From: Pseudomonadota bacterium
GTDB lineage: Bacteria; Pseudomonadota; Gammaproteobacteria; Burkholderiales; Sulfuriferulaceae
NCBI GenBank assembly: GCA_021801025.1
Contig: JAJYYK010000006.1
Location: 1 to 64,000, forward strand
Direction of reading: 5' to 3'
DNA length: 64,000 nucleotides
Part shown: one piece after another, positions 40,292 through 53,716 of the stretch
Layout of the letters: every line of letters starts with the position of its first letter
Numbering within the stretch: the first letter of the stretch is position 1
Made by a program: the position numbers and the translations under genes
Notes under the pieces: model-generated
Databases searched by the model: none
Seen by the model: only the letters and a program-made list of their open reading frames with translations
What the model was told of the DNA's origin: nothing

Positions 40292-43200
40292 ATGACCTAT
40301 TCATTCACCGAGAAAAAACGCATTCGAAAAAGTTTTGCTAAACGTGCGAATGTGCTGCAGGTGCCTTTCTTGCTGGCCACGCAACTTGATTCCTATCGCG
40401 CATTCCTGCAACAGGAAGTTCCAGTTGATCGACGTGCAAATGCGGGGTTGCAGTCCGCATTTACTTCAATCTTTCCTATCGTAAGCCATTCTGGCAATGC
40501 CAAACTGGATTTTGTCAGTTATACCTTGGGCGAGCCTGCGTTTGATATGGTCGAGTGTAAGCAACGAGGTTTAACTTTTGCAGCACCAATGCGCGCAAGG
40601 GTTCGGCTGACTATCATGGACAAGGAATCGTCCAAACCGGTAGTGAAGGAAATGAAAGAGCAAGAGGTTTATATGGGTGAAATGCCACTCATGACGCCAA
40701 CGGGATCTTTTATTATCAATGGTACGGAGCGTGTCATTGTTTCCCAGTTACACCGATCGCCTGGCGTCTTTTTTGAGCATGATCGCGGTAAAACGCACAG
40801 CTCGGGCAAGTTGCTGTTTTCTGCACGAATTATCCCATATCGTGGTTCATGGCTGGATTTTGAATTCGATGCGAAAGATTTGCTGTACTTCAGAATAGAT
40901 CGTCGCCGTAAAATGCCGGTGACGACCTTACTTAAGTCTCTCGGTTATGATAATGAGCGGATACTCTCCGAGTTCTTTAGCACCGATTTGTTCCGTATTA
41001 GCGAATCCGGCATTCGCTTCGAACTGGTTCCTGACCGTTTAAGAGGCGAAATTACACGTTTTGACGTAGTGGGTTCTGATGGTGCAGTGATCGTTCAGAA
41101 AGACAAACGGATTACTGTTAAACACATTCGCATGATGCAAGACGCCAATCTGAAAGAAATCGCTGTGCCACGCGATTATATTTTAGGTCGTGTTCTGGCA
41201 AAAAATGTCATTGATGTTGAAACGGGTGAAATCATCGCGTTAGCGAACGAGGAAATTACAGATCCATTGCTGGATAAATTAATTGAATCGAATGTTAAGT
41301 CAGTAAACACACTTTATGTCAATGATTTAGATCATGGGGCCTTCATTTCCTCAACATTGCGTACGGATGAAACGCCCGATCAATATGCAGCACGTGTAGC
41401 CATTTACAGAATGATGCGCCCTGGTGAGCCTCCGGCAGAAGATGCTGTAGAAGCGCTGTTTGGCGGTCTGTTCTTTAGTGAAGAGCGCTATGACTTGTCG
41501 ACGGTAGGCCGCATGAAATTTAACCGTAGAATTGGTATCGATTCACTGGTTGGTCCCAGTGTGTTGTCCACAGAAGACATCGTTGCGGTGATACGTATTT
41601 TGGTTGATCTGCGCAATGGCCGGGGTGAAATTGACGATATTGATCATCTGGGTAATCGTCGGGTTCGGAGCGTCGGAGAATTGGCTGAGAATCAATTCCG
41701 TGCAGGTTTGGTTCGGGTTGAGCGGGCAGTGAAAGAACGGCTTTCCCAAGCCGAATCAGACAACCTGATGCCGCATGACTTGATCAATGCAAAGCCGGTT
41801 TCGGCTGCGATCAAGGAATTTTTCGGCTCAAGTCAATTGTCGCAATTTATGGATCAAACCAATCCATTATCTGAAATTACCCATAAACGCCGGGTTTCTG
41901 CTTTGGGACCTGGTGGTTTGACACGGGAAAGGGCCGGATTTGAAGTGCGTGACGTACATCCCACCCATTATGGGCGTGTGTGTCCTATTGAGACACCGGA
42001 AGGCCCGAATATCGGTCTGATTAATTCACTGGCTCTGTATGCGCGCACCAATGAATATGGCTTTCTTGAGACGCCATATCGCAAGGTGGTGGATGCGCAC
42101 GTCACTGATGAAATTGAATATTTGTCAGCGATTGAAGAAAGTAAATATGTCATTGCACAAGCCAATGCTGAATTGGATGAAAAAGGTGCATTTACCAGCG
42201 AAATTGTTTCGTGCCGTTTTAAAAATGAATTTGAACTCAGCACGCCAGGCCGTATTCAATATATTGATGTGGCGCCATCGCAAATTGTTTCCGTTGCTGC
42301 TTCATTGATTCCGTTTTTAGAGCATGACGATGCCAACCGTGCATTGATGGGTTCTAACATGCAGCGTCAAGCTGTGCCATGTCTGCGTGCCGAAAAATCT
42401 TTGGTTGGCACGGGCATTGAGCGTACTGCTGCAGTGGATTCCGGGACGACGGTGCAGGCGCGACGCGGCGGCATTGTCGATTATGTTGACGCAGGACGTA
42501 TTGTTGTTCGCGTGAATGATGAAGAAACGATGGCTGGCGAAGTCGGTGTTGACATCTACACCTTGATTAAATATACGCGTTCAAATCAGAACACCAATAT
42601 TAATCAGCGCACTTTGGTGAAGGTAGGCGACAAGCTTGAGCGCGGTGATGTGATTGCGGATGGCGCTTCAACTGATATGGGTGAATTGGCTTTGGGCCAG
42701 AATTTGCTCGTCGCTTTTATGCCGTGGAACGGTTTCAATTTTGAAGACTCTATTTTGATCTCCGAGCGTGTTGTTGCTGATGACCGTTTCACGTCGATAC
42801 ACATTGAAGAGTTGACTGTGGTTGCGCGTGATACGAAACTTGGCGCGGAAGAAGTGACCCGTGATATTCCTAACTTGTCTGAACACATGTTGGGACGTCT
42901 GGATGAGTCGGGCATCTGTTATATCGGGGCTGAAGTTGAGGCGGGCGACGTGCTGGTCGGCAAAGTGACGCCGAAAGGTGAAACCCAATTGACGCCAGAA
43001 GAAAAATTGTTGCGTGCGATTTTTGGTGAAAAAGCTTCCGATGTGAAAGACACTTCCTTGCGTGTTCCTTCGGGTATGGCGGGTACCGTGATCAACGTTC
43101 AGGTATTTACCCGTGAAGGGATGGAGCGTGATGCGCGTGCGGTACAAATTATTGGCGAACATCTGTCTGCCTATAAGAAGGACATGTCTGACCGTATGCG

Positions 43201-44365
43201 GATTGTTGAAAATGACAGTTTCGACCGTTTGAAGCGTCTTGTATTGGGTAAACAAGCCAAGGGTGGTCCTGGTCGTTTGGCAAAGGACAGTGTGATTACC
43301 CAAGTATATCTCGATGCACACAACCGTTATGATTGGTTCGACATTCGTCTCTCGGATGAAGATGCGAGCCGCCAGATGGAAATGCTCAAAGAGGGCATCG
43401 ATCAAAAGCGGGTTGAATTCGAGCAAATGTTTGAAGAGAAAAAGAAAAAAATGACTGCCGGAGACGAGCTTCAACCCGGCGTACAAAAGATGGTGAAGGT
43501 GTATGTTGCGGTGAAACGTCGTTTGCAACCCGGTGACAAGATGGCTGGACGCCATGGTAATAAAGGGGTTGTTTCAAAAATTGTGCCCGTTGAAGACATG
43601 CCATTTATGGCTGATGGAACACCGATGGACATTGTGCTAAATCCTTTGGGTGTGCCGTCACGAATGAACGTTGGTCAGATTTTGGAGACCCATCTTGGTT
43701 GGGCTGCAAAAGGCTTGGGTAAAAAGATTGACGCCATGTTGCAGGCGCAGCGCAAGGTCGGTGAAATTCGCGGATTTATTGAGAAAATCTACAACAGTAC
43801 AGGTAAGCAGGAAACTATTGATGACCTGGATGACGCGTCTGTGCTTGAATTGGCACGTAATTTGACGAAAGGCGTCCCCTTTGCAACCCCCGTCTTTGAT
43901 GGTGCGTCGGAAGAAGAAATCAAATCCATGCTGGAATTGGCTGACTTACCTAGCTCGGGACAAATTCATTTGCATGATGGCCGTACAGGTGAGGCGTTTG
44001 ATAGAAAGGTGACTGTGGGTTATATGCATGTGCTGAAACTGCATCACCTTGTCGATGACAAAATGCACGCGCGTTCAACCGGACCATACAGTTTGGTTAC
44101 GCAGCAACCTCTGGGAGGTAAGGCGCAATTTGGTGGTCAACGCTTCGGTGAGATGGAAGTGTGGGCTTTGGAAGCTTATGGCGCAGCCTATGTCTTACAG
44201 GAAATGCTGACTGTAAAATCGGATGACGTTAATGGACGAACCAAGGTTTATGAAAATATCGTAAAAGGCGAGCACAAGATAGAAGCGGGTATGCCGGAAT
44301 CATTCAATGTGCTGGTGAAGGAAATTCGTTCACTCGCTATTGATATTGATTTGGAACGTTATTGA
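40292..44365 (+). CDS. rpoB: RNA polymerase beta subunit
   Basis: A 1357-residue catalytic subunit, close to E. coli length (1342). The rifampicin pocket reads [20 protein letters not shown] then [10 protein letters not shown], with Asp, His and Ser at the usual resistance sites unchanged. [18 protein letters not shown] and the C-terminal [19 protein letters not shown] lie where expected. The ATG has AGGAG upstream. It is followed by rpoC after 60 bases. Confidence 0.99.
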   Translation: MTYSFTEKKRIRKSFAKRANVLQVPFLLATQLDSYRAFLQQEVPVDRRANAGLQSAFTSIFPIVSHSGNAKLDFVSYTLGEPAFDMVECKQRGLTFAAPMRARVRLTIMDKESSKPVVKEMKEQEVYMGEMPLMTPTGSFIINGTERVIVSQLHRSPGVFFEHDRGKTHSSGKLLFSARIIPYRGSWLDFEFDAKDLLYFRIDRRRKMPVTTLLKSLGYDNERILSEFFSTDLFRISESGIRFELVPDRLRGEITRFDVVGSDGAVIVQKDKRITVKHIRMMQDANLKEIAVPRDYILGRVLAKNVIDVETGEIIALANEEITDPLLDKLIESNVKSVNTLYVNDLDHGAFISSTLRTDETPDQYAARVAIYRMMRPGEPPAEDAVEALFGGLFFSEERYDLSTVGRMKFNRRIGIDSLVGPSVLSTEDIVAVIRILVDLRNGRGEIDDIDHLGNRRVRSVGELAENQFRAGLVRVERAVKERLSQAESDNLMPHDLINAKPVSAAIKEFFGSSQLSQFMDQTNPLSEITHKRRVSALGPGGLTRERAGFEVRDVHPTHYGRVCPIETPEGPNIGLINSLALYARTNEYGFLETPYRKVVDAHVTDEIEYLSAIEESKYVIAQANAELDEKGAFTSEIVSCRFKNEFELSTPGRIQYIDVAPSQIVSVAASLIPFLEHDDANRALMGSNMQRQAVPCLRAEKSLVGTGIERTAAVDSGTTVQARRGGIVDYVDAGRIVVRVNDEETMAGEVGVDIYTLIKYTRSNQNTNINQRTLVKVGDKLERGDVIADGASTDMGELALGQNLLVAFMPWNGFNFEDSILISERVVADDRFTSIHIEELTVVARDTKLGAEEVTRDIPNLSEHMLGRLDESGICYIGAEVEAGDVLVGKVTPKGETQLTPEEKLLRAIFGEKASDVKDTSLRVPSGMAGTVINVQVFTREGMERDARAVQIIGEHLSAYKKDMSDRMRIVENDSFDRLKRLVLGKQAKGGPGRLAKDSVITQVYLDAHNRYDWFDIRLSDEDASRQMEMLKEGIDQKRVEFEQMFEEKKKKMTAGDELQPGVQKMVKVYVAVKRRLQPGDKMAGRHGNKGVVSKIVPVEDMPFMADGTPMDIVLNPLGVPSRMNVGQILETHLGWAAKGLGKKIDAMLQAQRKVGEIRGFIEKIYNSTGKQETIDDLDDASVLELARNLTKGVPFATPVFDGASEEEIKSMLELADLPSSGQIHLHDGRTGEAFDRKVTVGYMHVLKLHHLVDDKMHARSTGPYSLVTQQPLGGKAQFGGQRFGEMEVWALEAYGAAYVLQEMLTVKSDDVNGRTKVYENIVKGEHKIEAGMPESFNVLVKEIRSLAIDIDLERY

Positions 44366-44425
44366 TGATGAACCCGGGGTGAAGTCATTCACCCCGCACC
44401 TGTAGGTGCTTCACGGGAGGACTAT

Positions 44426-47400
44426 ATGAAAGCTTTACTGGATCTGTTTAAACAAGTCACACAAGAAGAAGAATTTGATGCGATTAAAATCGGTCTTGCA
44501 TCGCCGGAAAAAATTCGTTCTTGGTCATATGGTGAAGTCAAAAAACCTGAAACCATTAACTATCGAACTTTTAAGCCGGAACGCGATGGTTTGTTTTGCG
44601 CCAAAATTTTTGGTCCGGTGAAAGATTATGAGTGTTTGTGCGGAAAATATAAGCGCCTCAAACACCGGGGTGTCATTTGTGAAAAGTGTGGCGTTGAAGT
44701 CACCCTGTCGAAAGTGCGTCGTGATCGTATGGGCCACATTGAACTTGCTAGCCCGGTTGCGCATATTTGGTTTCTGAAGTCATTGCCTTCGCGCTTGGGT
44801 ATGGTTCTGGACATGACCTTGCGGGACATCGAGCGGGTGCTTTATTTTGAAGCCTATGTAGTGACTGATCCTGGAATGACACCCTTGCTTCGTGGGCAAT
44901 TACTTCTCGAAGAAGACTTTTTGGCGAAGCAGGATGAGTTCGGTGACGAATTCCGCGCCAGCATGGGCGCCGAAGGTGTGCGTGAACTGCTGAAGACGAT
45001 CGATGTGGTGTCTGAGTTGGAAACAATACGTTCTGACATGACGAAAACGGGTTCGGATACTAAAATAAAAAAATTGTCCAAACGTTTGAAAGTGATCGAG
45101 GGCTTTCAAAAATCTGGTATTAAACCTGAGTGGATGGTGCTGGAAGTATTGCCTGTTTTACCACCTGAATTACGTCCTTTGGTACCGCTTGACGGTGGTC
45201 GTTTTGCAACGTCAGATCTCAATGATTTGTATCGTCGGGTCATCAATCGTAATAACCGCCTTAAGCGCTTGCTTGAACTGAAAGCGCCAGAAATTATTGT
45301 GCGCAATGAAAAGCGGATGCTGCAGGAAGCGGTCGACTCTTTGCTGGACAATGGTCGTCGCGGTAAAGCCATGACTGGTGTCAACAAGCGCCCATTGAAA
45401 TCGCTTGCCGACATGATCAAGGGAAAGGGCGGACGTTTCCGTCAAAACTTGTTGGGCAAACGAGTGGATTATTCTGGTCGTTCCGTCATTGTGGTGGGGC
45501 CGCAGTTGCGCCTCCATCAATGTGGATTGCCCAAGAAAATGGCTTTGGAGCTGTTTAAACCGTTTATCTTTAACCGGTTGGAAGTATTGGGCCTGGCCAC
45601 GACCATTAAGGCTGCCAAGCGTATGGTCGAAAGCGAGGACCCAGTCGTATGGGACATGCTTGAGGATGTAATTCGTGAACATCCTGTACTGTTAAATCGT
45701 GCGCCAACATTGCACCGTTTGGGTATTCAGGCATTTGAACCCATATTGATTGAAGGCAAGGCCATCCAGCTACATCCACTGGTTTGCGCTGCATTCAATG
45801 CCGACTTTGATGGTGACCAAATGGCTGTTCACGTGCCTTTGTCTCTCGAAGCGCAGATGGAGGCGCGGACGCTGATGCTGGCGTCCAATAATGTGTTGTC
45901 GCCTGCAAACGGAGAACCTATTATTGTGCCGTCGCAAGACATCGTTCTGGGCCTGTATTACATGACCAGAGAGCGCGTCAATGCCAACGGTGAAGGCATG
46001 ATGTTCGCCAATGTGGATGAAGTGTCGCGTGCTTATGAGTCTCGGCAAGTGGACTTGAATGCTAAAATCACAGTCCGCATTACCGAAGCTTACTTCAACG
46101 ATGAGGGTGAGCAGGTTGATAAAACCACCCGATATGAAACCACGGTAGGCCGGGCATTGTTGTCTGAAATTCTGCCGGTAGATCTGCCATTTAGCTTAAT
46201 TAACAAAATTCTTAAGAAAAAAGAAATTTCGAGACTGATTAATGCCAGTTTCCGTCGTTGCGGTTTGCGTGATACGGTGCACTTGGCTGATAAGTTGATG
46301 TATACCGGATTTGCTTATGCAACCCGTGGCGGAATATCCATTTGCGTGGATGATATGCTGGTGCCGAAAGAAAAACACGACATCATTAGTACCTCAGAAA
46401 AAGAAGTGAAAGAAATTGAAGCGCAATACACATCAGGCTTGGTCACTCAGGGCGAGCGATACAACAAGGTCGTGGATATTTGGGGACGCGCGGGTGATTT
46501 GGTGGCCAAGGCCATGATGAATCAATTGGGTTCTGAAGCGGTGGTTGATCGTGAAGGTAAATTGACGACGCAAGAATCTTTCAACGCAATTTATATGATG
46601 GCCGATTCTGGGGCGCGTGGTTCAGCTGCACAAATACGGCAATTGGCCGGTATGCGTGGATTGATGGCCAAGCCTGATGGCTCTATTATTGAAACCCCAA
46701 TCACGGCCAATTTCCGTGAGGGTTTGAATGTGTTGCAATACTTCATTTCTACACACGGCGCACGTAAAGGTTTGGCAGATACGGCGTTAAAAACTGCAAA
46801 CTCTGGTTATTTGACACGGCGTTTGGTGGATGTGACACAAGACCTGGTGGTGATCGAGCAAGATTGCGGCACCACTGATGGCGTGGTGCTGAAGGCATTG
46901 GTCGATGGTGGTGAAGTCATTGAAGCGTTGCGAGATCGCATTCTGGGTCGAGTAACAGCGGTGGATGTGGTGCACCCGGAAACTGCTGAAACAGTGATTG
47001 AAGCAGGTGTAATGCTTGATGAAGTGATGGCTGATCATATTGAGTCGCTTTCTATTGATGAAGTGAAGGTGAGAACTGCGCTAACTTGTGCTACCCGCTT
47101 TGGTCTTTGCGCTAAGTGTTATGGCCGTGATTTGGGACGAGGACAGCTTGTCAATGTGGGTGAGGCTGTCGGTGTGATTGCAGCGCAATCCATTGGCGAA
47201 CCTGGTACTCAGTTGACGATGCGTACCTTCCACATCGGTGGCGCGGCATCGCGTTCAGCTGTTGCCAGCCAATTGGAATCCAAATCTGCTGGTACAGTGC
47301 TATATAGCCCGAGCATGCGTTATGTCACCAGTGCGAAAGGCGAATTAATTGCCATCGCACGAAGTGGCGAGATACTGATTATGACCGATGCAGGCCGCGA

Positions 47401-48622
47401 ACGTGAACGTCATAAAGTACCCTATGGCGCCACCTTGACCATTAAGGATGGCGAAAAAATTAAAGCTGGCCAAATTTTGGCCATGTGGGATCCGCATACC
47501 CGTCCTATTATTACTGAGTATGCTGGTGTTGTTCGCTTTGAAAATGTGGAAGAAGGCTCTACAGTTGCAAAACAAATTGACGAAGTGACCGGCTTGTCAA
47601 CACTGGTGGTCATTGATCCAAAACGCAGAGTGGGTGCTGCCAGCAAAGGTTTGCGTCCCCAGGTGAAGCTATTGGACGAATCAGGGCAAGAAATTAAAAT
47701 CGCTGAAACGGATATCGCTGTCAACATCACCTTTCAGATTGGTTGCTTGATTACGGTGAAAGACGGTCAGCAGGTAGGTGTGGGTGAAGTGCTGGCAAGA
47801 ATCCCGCAAGAGACACATAAAACTCGTGATATTACGGGCGGGTTGCCACGTGTTGCGGAATTGTTTGAAGCGCGCTCACCGAAAGATGCGGGCGTGTTGG
47901 CACCGGTAACCGGCACCATCTCGTTTGGCAAGGACACAAAAGGCAAACAAAGATTGGTGATTACCGATCTGGATGGTATAAGCCATGAATATCTGATCCC
48001 GAAAGAAAAACATGTCATGGCCCATGATGGACAGGTGGTCAATAAGGGCGAAATGATTGTCGATGGGCCTGTTGATCCACATGATATCCTGGCACTTAAA
48101 GGCATTGAATCGTTAGCACGTTATATTGCTGATGAAGTGCAAGAAGTCTATCGTTTGCAAGGTGTGAAAATTAACGATAAGCATATTGAAGTGATCGTAA
48201 GGCAAATGCTACGTCGTGTGAACATCATTGATGCAGGTGATACCCGTTTCATTCAGGGTGAGCAGGTAGAACGTGCTGACACACTAATTGAAAATGAACG
48301 TATGGTTGCAGAGGGTAAGGAACCAGCCGTTTATGCAAACATTTTGTTGGGTATTACAAAAGCCTCGTTGTCGACAGATTCGTTTATTTCGGCAGCCTCC
48401 TTCCAGGAAACGACGCGCGTATTGACTGAGGCTGCAATTATGGGTAAACGCGACGAATTGCGAGGGTTGAAAGAGAACGTGATTGTGGGTCGTTTGATTC
48501 CTGCGGGAACCGGGTTGGCCTATCATAAAACACGACGTCAGCCGGTGTCAGAACGTGACATCTTTGTCGATGAAGAAGTGTTTTACCAAGAGGTAGTCGC
48601 CGATGGAGCTCCTCAGGCTTGA
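44426..48622 (+). CDS. rpoC: RNA polymerase beta' subunit
   Basis: A 1398-residue subunit. The N-terminal zinc site is [20 protein letters not shown] (about 70-89), the active-site Mg motif is [10 protein letters not shown] near 460, the bridge/trigger region follows, and the second zinc site has [19 protein letters not shown] near 890-908. GGAGG precedes the ATG. Its TGA stop is part of the -35 box of the next promoter, and the transcript terminator overlaps that promoter. Confidence 0.99.
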   Translation: MKALLDLFKQVTQEEEFDAIKIGLASPEKIRSWSYGEVKKPETINYRTFKPERDGLFCAKIFGPVKDYECLCGKYKRLKHRGVICEKCGVEVTLSKVRRDRMGHIELASPVAHIWFLKSLPSRLGMVLDMTLRDIERVLYFEAYVVTDPGMTPLLRGQLLLEEDFLAKQDEFGDEFRASMGAEGVRELLKTIDVVSELETIRSDMTKTGSDTKIKKLSKRLKVIEGFQKSGIKPEWMVLEVLPVLPPELRPLVPLDGGRFATSDLNDLYRRVINRNNRLKRLLELKAPEIIVRNEKRMLQEAVDSLLDNGRRGKAMTGVNKRPLKSLADMIKGKGGRFRQNLLGKRVDYSGRSVIVVGPQLRLHQCGLPKKMALELFKPFIFNRLEVLGLATTIKAAKRMVESEDPVVWDMLEDVIREHPVLLNRAPTLHRLGIQAFEPILIEGKAIQLHPLVCAAFNADFDGDQMAVHVPLSLEAQMEARTLMLASNNVLSPANGEPIIVPSQDIVLGLYYMTRERVNANGEGMMFANVDEVSRAYESRQVDLNAKITVRITEAYFNDEGEQVDKTTRYETTVGRALLSEILPVDLPFSLINKILKKKEISRLINASFRRCGLRDTVHLADKLMYTGFAYATRGGISICVDDMLVPKEKHDIISTSEKEVKEIEAQYTSGLVTQGERYNKVVDIWGRAGDLVAKAMMNQLGSEAVVDREGKLTTQESFNAIYMMADSGARGSAAQIRQLAGMRGLMAKPDGSIIETPITANFREGLNVLQYFISTHGARKGLADTALKTANSGYLTRRLVDVTQDLVVIEQDCGTTDGVVLKALVDGGEVIEALRDRILGRVTAVDVVHPETAETVIEAGVMLDEVMADHIESLSIDEVKVRTALTCATRFGLCAKCYGRDLGRGQLVNVGEAVGVIAAQSIGEPGTQLTMRTFHIGGAASRSAVASQLESKSAGTVLYSPSMRYVTSAKGELIAIARSGEILIMTDAGRERERHKVPYGATLTIKDGEKIKAGQILAMWDPHTRPIITEYAGVVRFENVEEGSTVAKQIDEVTGLSTLVVIDPKRRVGAASKGLRPQVKLLDESGQEIKIAETDIAVNITFQIGCLITVKDGQQVGVGEVLARIPQETHKTRDITGGLPRVAELFEARSPKDAGVLAPVTGTISFGKDTKGKQRLVITDLDGISHEYLIPKEKHVMAHDGQVVNKGEMIVDGPVDPHDILALKGIESLARYIADEVQEVYRLQGVKINDKHIEVIVRQMLRRVNIIDAGDTRFIQGEQVERADTLIENERMVAEGKEPAVYANILLGITKASLSTDSFISAASFQETTRVLTEAAIMGKRDELRGLKENVIVGRLIPAGTGLAYHKTRRQPVSERDIFVDEEVFYQEVVADGAPQA

Positions 48623-48647
48623 CGTGTCCGGTGATGGGTACTATAAT
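48619..48647 (+). promoter_or_regulatory. Promoter of the str operon (rpsL-rpsG-fusA-tuf)
   Basis: TTGACG at 48619-48624, exactly 17 bases, TATAAT at 48642-48647: near-perfect sigma70 consensus. The start site would be near 48654, giving a leader of about 255 bases before rpsL. The -35 box contains the rpoC stop. A second weaker pair, TTGAAA (48739-48744) with TAAATA (48763-48768), lies downstream. Confidence 0.8.
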
Positions 48648-48660
48648 TCATCACTTTTTT
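48631..48660 (+). terminator. Terminator of the rpoBC transcript, overlapping the str promoter
   Basis: GTGATGGGT (48631-48639) pairs with ATTCATCAC (48646-48654), seven Watson-Crick pairs and two G-T pairs around a 6-base loop, followed by T6. The TATAAT box of the str promoter lies in the loop and 3' arm. Confidence 0.65.
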
Positions 48661-48908
48661 AAAAGAATGCTCTTCATTTGCCCAGCGTAATGTGCGGTGA
48701 AGAGATTTAATTTGGATTTTTGTTTTCGGCGAGTTGTGTTGAAATGCTGAAGCCAGATTGTGTAAATAAGACAAGATTGATTTATTTCGCATGACTGGTT
48801 TTTCAGCAAGGATAATTGTCGATAAACATTGCTTCGTAAGGGTCTGTGCTCAGGTTGGGTTTCAACACAGGGGCGTCAGGCAGGTAGTTTTAAAATATTG
48901 GAAAAAGC

Positions 48909-49286
48909 ATGCCAACAATTAATCAGCTGGTGCGTAAACCGCGAGCCGCTAAACGAGTAAAAAGCAAGGTGCCTGCCCTGGAGGCCTGCCCACAAAAGCG
49001 GGGCGTTTGTACGCGCGTTTACACCACGACACCAAAGAAACCAAACTCCGCATTGCGTAAAGTTGCGCGGGTGAGGCTAACCAATGGTTTTGAAGTCTCC
49101 AGTTATATCGGTGGTGAAGGTCACAATCTTCAGGAGCACTCAGTTGTGCTCATACGTGGTGGTCGTGTGAAGGATTTGCCGGGTGTGCGTTATCACACCG
49201 TTCGGGGCAGTCTGGATACTGCCGGAGTGAAAGACCGTAAACAAAGCCGTTCAAAATATGGCGCTAAGCGTCCTAAGAAAGCTTAA
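48909..49286 (+). CDS. rpsL: 30S ribosomal protein S12
   Basis: A 125-residue protein of the decoding centre. [20 protein letters not shown] and [17 protein letters not shown] carry Lys at the two classic streptomycin-resistance positions, so it is the wild-type, sensitive form. A GGAAAAAGC run precedes the ATG. First gene of the str operon. Confidence 0.99.
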   Translation: MPTINQLVRKPRAAKRVKSKVPALEACPQKRGVCTRVYTTTPKKPNSALRKVARVRLTNGFEVSSYIGGEGHNLQEHSVVLIRGGRVKDLPGVRYHTVRGSLDTAGVKDRKQSRSKYGAKRPKKA

Positions 49287-49337
49287 GCACATCACTATTT
49301 GATTCAATTGTGTTGTGTTAGCCGGATTTTGATTTAA

Positions 49338-49817
<480 letters not shown>

Positions 49818-49883
49818 TTTATTTGTACAACTTTTATTTAATTGGCCGGCATTTCGATGTCGGCATTTTACTGGATTGACAAA

Positions 49884-51974
49884 GTGGCTCGTAAAACCCC
49901 CATAGAACGTTACCGTAACATTGGCATCAGTGCGCATATTGATGCAGGTAAAACCACAACAACAGAACGTATTTTGTACTACACCGGTGTTTCCCATAAA
50001 ATCGGCGAAGTGCATGATGGTGCGGCGACGATGGATTGGATGGAGCAGGAGCAGGAGAGGGGAATTACCATCACCTCTGCTGCAACTACCTGCTTCTGGC
50101 GTGGTATGGACAACAGTTATCCAGAGCATCATATTAATATTATTGATACCCCGGGGCACGTTGATTTTACGATTGAAGTTGAGCGTTCGATGCGGGTTTT
50201 GGATGGCGCATGTATGGTTTATTGTGCGGTAGGCGGCGTACAACCACAATCTGAAACAGTTTGGCGCCAGGCCAATAAATACAAAGTCCCCCGTTTGGCT
50301 TTTGTCAATAAAATGGACCGCACGGGCGCAAACTTTCTTAAGGTGCATGACCAGATGCGTACGCGTCTGAAGGCTAATGTTGTGCCTCTGCAATTGCCAA
50401 TCGGCGCAGAAGATAAATTTGAAGGTGTGGTTGATTTAATTAAAATGAAAGCCATTTTTTGGGATGATTCATCCCAGGGTATGAAGTTCGAAGAACGTGA
50501 AATTCCGTCCGACATGCAAGCGGAATGTGAGCGCTGGCGTGAAAAGCTGATTGAAGCTGCGGCAGAAGCTACAGAAGAGCTCATGAACAAATACCTTGAA
50601 GAAGGTGGGTTGTCGGTTGCAGAAATCAAAGGGGCAATTCGCTCACGAACCCTTGCCGGTGAAATTGTGCCAATGCTGTGTGGTTCTGCCTTTAAAAATA
50701 AGGGTGTTCAGGCCATGCTGGATGCGGTGATTGATTATTTGCCTTCCCCAGCCGATATTCCGCCAGTGAAGGGGGAGTTGGAAAACGGTACGATTGTTGA
50801 GCGCAAGCCAGAAGACAGTGAACCATTTTCGGCTTTAGCATTTAAAATCATGACGGATCCATTTGTTGGTCAATTGATTTTTTTCCGTGTCTATTCTGGG
50901 GTGCTGAATTCCGGGGATACTATTTATAACCCGATTAAGGGTAAAAAAGAACGCATAGGCCGCATTTTGCAAATGCACGCCAATCAACGTACCGAAATTA
51001 AAGAAGTGCATGCCGGTGATATTGCGGCAGCGGTTGGTTTAAAGGATGCGACAACAGGTGATACCTTGTGTATCCCGCAAGATGTTGTGATTCTTGAGAG
51101 GATGATATTTCCGGAGCCGGTTATTCACGTTGCCGTGGAACCTAAAACAAAGGCCGATCAGGAAAAAATGGGGATGGCGTTAAATCGTCTGGCGCAAGAA
51201 GATCCTTCGTTTCGTGTGCGCACCGATGAAGAGACCGGTCAGACCATTATTTCGGGTATGGGTGAGTTGCACCTTGAAATTATCGTAGACCGCATGAAGC
51301 GCGAATTTAGCGTAGAAGCTAACGTAGGCGCGCCGCAAGTGGCATACCGCGAGGCGATTCGTAAATCAGTTGAAGTTGAAGGTAAATTTGTCAAACAGTC
51401 TGGTGGTAAAGGTCAGTACGGGCATGTGTGGATTAAAATGGAACCGAACGAAACCGGCAAAGGATATGAGTTCATTGATGCGATTAAAGGCGGAACAGTT
51501 CCCCGTGAATTTATTCCAGCCGTCGACAAGGGCTTGAGAGAGACTTTGCCTAATGGTGTGCTGGCCGGATTCCCTGTCGTCGATGTCAAGGTGACATTGT
51601 TTGATGGTTCGTACCATGATGTGGACTCGAATGAAAACGCTTTTAAAATGGCAGCTTCGTTTGCGTTTAAAGATGGGATGCGGAAAGCCAATCCGGTGTT
51701 GCTGGAGCCGATGATGGCGGTTGAAGTTGAGACGCCAGAAGATTACATGGGTGATGTGATGGGCGATTTGTCTTCGCGTCGTGGCATGATTCAGGGTATG
51801 GACGACAATTCCACAGGAAAAGTAATCAAAGCTGAGGTGCCTCTGGCTGAAATGTTTGGTTACTCGACCACGTTGCGATCAATGTCGCAAGGCCGCGCCA
51901 CCTATAGTATGGAATTTAAACATTACGCTGAAGCCCCTAAAAATGTAGCTGAAGCGATTATCAATAAAAAGTAA
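49884..51974 (+). CDS. fusA: Elongation factor G
   Basis: A 696-residue translocase GTPase. After the start it reads [20 protein letters not shown], with G1 [10 protein letters not shown], switch [13 protein letters not shown]3 DTPGHVDF and G4 NKMDRTGA; domains II-V follow. I chose the GTG at 49884 because it gives the family N-terminus; in-frame TTG (49842) and ATG (49857) codons would add residues not found in relatives. No strong ribosome binding site precedes the GTG, so coupling to rpsG may matter. Confidence 0.97.
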   Translation: MARKTPIERYRNIGISAHIDAGKTTTTERILYYTGVSHKIGEVHDGAATMDWMEQEQERGITITSAATTCFWRGMDNSYPEHHINIIDTPGHVDFTIEVERSMRVLDGACMVYCAVGGVQPQSETVWRQANKYKVPRLAFVNKMDRTGANFLKVHDQMRTRLKANVVPLQLPIGAEDKFEGVVDLIKMKAIFWDDSSQGMKFEEREIPSDMQAECERWREKLIEAAAEATEELMNKYLEEGGLSVAEIKGAIRSRTLAGEIVPMLCGSAFKNKGVQAMLDAVIDYLPSPADIPPVKGELENGTIVERKPEDSEPFSALAFKIMTDPFVGQLIFFRVYSGVLNSGDTIYNPIKGKKERIGRILQMHANQRTEIKEVHAGDIAAAVGLKDATTGDTLCIPQDVVILERMIFPEPVIHVAVEPKTKADQEKMGMALNRLAQEDPSFRVRTDEETGQTIISGMGELHLEIIVDRMKREFSVEANVGAPQVAYREAIRKSVEVEGKFVKQSGGKGQYGHVWIKMEPNETGKGYEFIDAIKGGTVPREFIPAVDKGLRETLPNGVLAGFPVVDVKVTLFDGSYHDVDSNENAFKMAASFAFKDGMRKANPVLLEPMMAVEVETPEDYMGDVMGDLSSRRGMIQGMDDNSTGKVIKAEVPLAEMFGYSTTLRSMSQGRATYSMEFKHYAEAPKNVAEAIINKK

Positions 51975-51998
51975 GTTTGTTGAGTAAGGGAAAAGATC

Positions 51999-53189
51999 AT
52001 GGCAAAAGGCAAGTTTGAACGGACTAAACCCCACGTAAACGTAGGTACGATTGGTCATGTTGACCACGGCAAGACGACATTAACGGCGGCGTTGACGACG
52101 ATTTTGTCGAGGAAATTTGGTGGGGAAGCAAAGAATTACGCGGACATTGATTCGGCGCCAGAAGAAAAAGCGCGTGGTATTACCATTAACACGGCGCACG
52201 TTGAATACGAAACGGAAAAGCGCCACTATGCGCACGTTGACTGTCCTGGTCACGCCGACTATGTGAAGAACATGATTACTGGCGCGGCACAAATGGACGG
52301 TGCGATTCTGGTTGTTTCAGCTGCTGATGGCCCGATGCCGCAGACCCGTGAGCACATTTTGCTGGCCCGTCAGGTGGGCGTGCCTTACATCATTGTGTAT
52401 ATGAATAAAGCTGACATGGTCGACGATCCGGAGCTGCTGGAACTGGTCGAGATGGAAGTGCGCGAGTTGTTGAGTAAATACGATTTTCCGGGTGACGATA
52501 CGCCAATTATCACTGGTTCGGCCCTGAAAGCGCTGGAAGGTGATCAGAGTGAAATTGGTGAACCTTCCATTTTCCGTTTGGCCGATGCGCTGGACACCTA
52601 CATACCGGAACCTGAGCGTGCGATTGACGGCGCATTCCTGATGCCGGTTGAAGACGTATTTTCAATCTCTGGGCGTGGTACTGTGGTAACAGGCCGTATT
52701 GAGCGCGGCATTGTCAAAGTGGGTGAAGAAGTTGAGATCGTGGGTATACGTCCCACAGTTAAGACCACCTGTACTGGCGTAGAAATGTTCCGTAAATTGC
52801 TTGATCAAGGCCAGGCTGGTGATAACGTGGGCGTGTTGTTGCGTGGCACCAAGCGTGAAGATGTGGAGCGGGGTCAGGTTTTGGCCAAGCCAGGTTCCAT
52901 CAAGCCACACACCAGTTTCACAGCCGAGATTTATGTGCTGTCGAAAGATGAGGGCGGTCGGCATACACCATTTTTTAATGGCTATCGTCCACAGTTTTAC
53001 TTCCGTACGACAGACGTGACGGGCGCGGTTGATTTGGGCGAAGGTGTTGAGATGGTCATGCCTGGAGACAACGTGTCTGTTACAGTGACTTTGATTGCGC
53101 CTGTGGCCATGGAAGATGGTCTGCGATTTGCGATTCGTGAAGGTGGGCGTACAGTCGGTGCCGGTGTCGTGGCAAAAATTATTGCATAA
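51999..53189 (+). CDS. tuf: Elongation factor Tu, copy 2
   Basis: The 396-residue EF-Tu in the tufA position, last gene of the str operon, 24 bases after fusA. The protein is identical to copy 1. The five base differences I see against copy 1 (at 52058, 53006, 53045, 53159 and 53186) are all silent, and identity extends 14 bases upstream of the ATG (GAAAAGATC plus start). This is the pattern left by gene conversion. Confidence 0.99.
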   Translation: MAKGKFERTKPHVNVGTIGHVDHGKTTLTAALTTILSRKFGGEAKNYADIDSAPEEKARGITINTAHVEYETEKRHYAHVDCPGHADYVKNMITGAAQMDGAILVVSAADGPMPQTREHILLARQVGVPYIIVYMNKADMVDDPELLELVEMEVRELLSKYDFPGDDTPIITGSALKALEGDQSEIGEPSIFRLADALDTYIPEPERAIDGAFLMPVEDVFSISGRGTVVTGRIERGIVKVGEEVEIVGIRPTVKTTCTGVEMFRKLLDQGQAGDNVGVLLRGTKREDVERGQVLAKPGSIKPHTSFTAEIYVLSKDEGGRHTPFFNGYRPQFYFRTTDVTGAVDLGEGVEMVMPGDNVSVTVTLIAPVAMEDGLRFAIREGGRTVGAGVVAKIIA

Positions 53190-53216
53190 GTCTTTTAAGT
53201 ATTGAGCATGTCTTCC

Positions 53217-53245
53217 TTGCGGTAATTGAGATAAGGCGATATAAT
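53217..53245 (+). promoter_or_regulatory. Promoter of the S10 operon
   Basis: TTGCGG at 53217-53222, 17 bases, TATAAT at 53240-53245. Transcription would begin near 53252, leaving a leader of only about 37 bases before rpsJ, much shorter than the E. coli S10 leader that binds L4. Confidence 0.75.
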
Positions 53246-53288
53246 CTTGCACTTTCGTGATTTAAAATTTGTTCTTTAAGGTGTGGCA

Positions 53289-53597
53289 ATGAAAAACCAA
53301 AAAATTCGTATACGGCTAAAAGCTTTTGATTACCGTATCATTGATCAGTCTGCCTTAGAGATTGTGGAAACTGCAAAGCGTACCGGCGCAGTGGTAAAGG
53401 GCCCCGTTCCGTTACCTACTAAAATTGAACGCTTTGATTTGCTTCGTTCTCCACATGTCAATAAAACTTCTCGTGACCAGTTTGAGATACGTACACACCT
53501 CCGTTTAATGGATATTATTGATCCTACGGACAAAACTGTCGATGCGTTGATGAAGTTGGATCTTCCTGCTGGTGTAGAGGTTGAAATTAAAGTTTAA
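53289..53597 (+). CDS. rpsJ: 30S ribosomal protein S10
   Basis: A 102-residue protein, also the NusE transcription factor. [18 protein letters not shown] and [18 protein letters not shown] are typical. The ATG at 53289 matches family length; an in-frame GTG two codons earlier is less likely. First gene of the S10 operon. Confidence 0.98.
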   Translation: MKNQKIRIRLKAFDYRIIDQSALEIVETAKRTGAVVKGPVPLPTKIERFDLLRSPHVNKTSRDQFEIRTHLRLMDIIDPTDKTVDALMKLDLPAGVEVEIKV

Positions 53598-53716
53598 TTG
53601 CTGCGCTGTTGTGGTGTCTGTATGTGTAGCAGTTAGTCTTAAAACGTGTCAGGGCGTATCGCCTGTCAATAATGAGCCGGTCAATTGTAATCGGCACCTT
53701 TAAATAAGGAATAAAA

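Noticed and set aside
42668-43555. 295-codon frame antisense to rpoB
   Set aside because: A His/Arg/Phe-rich shadow of rpoB codon use with no recognisable domain.
51999-53189. Second tuf as a foreign or assembly-duplicated gene
   Set aside because: It sits in the standard str-operon position with different flanks from copy 1, and two tuf genes are normal in proteobacteria.
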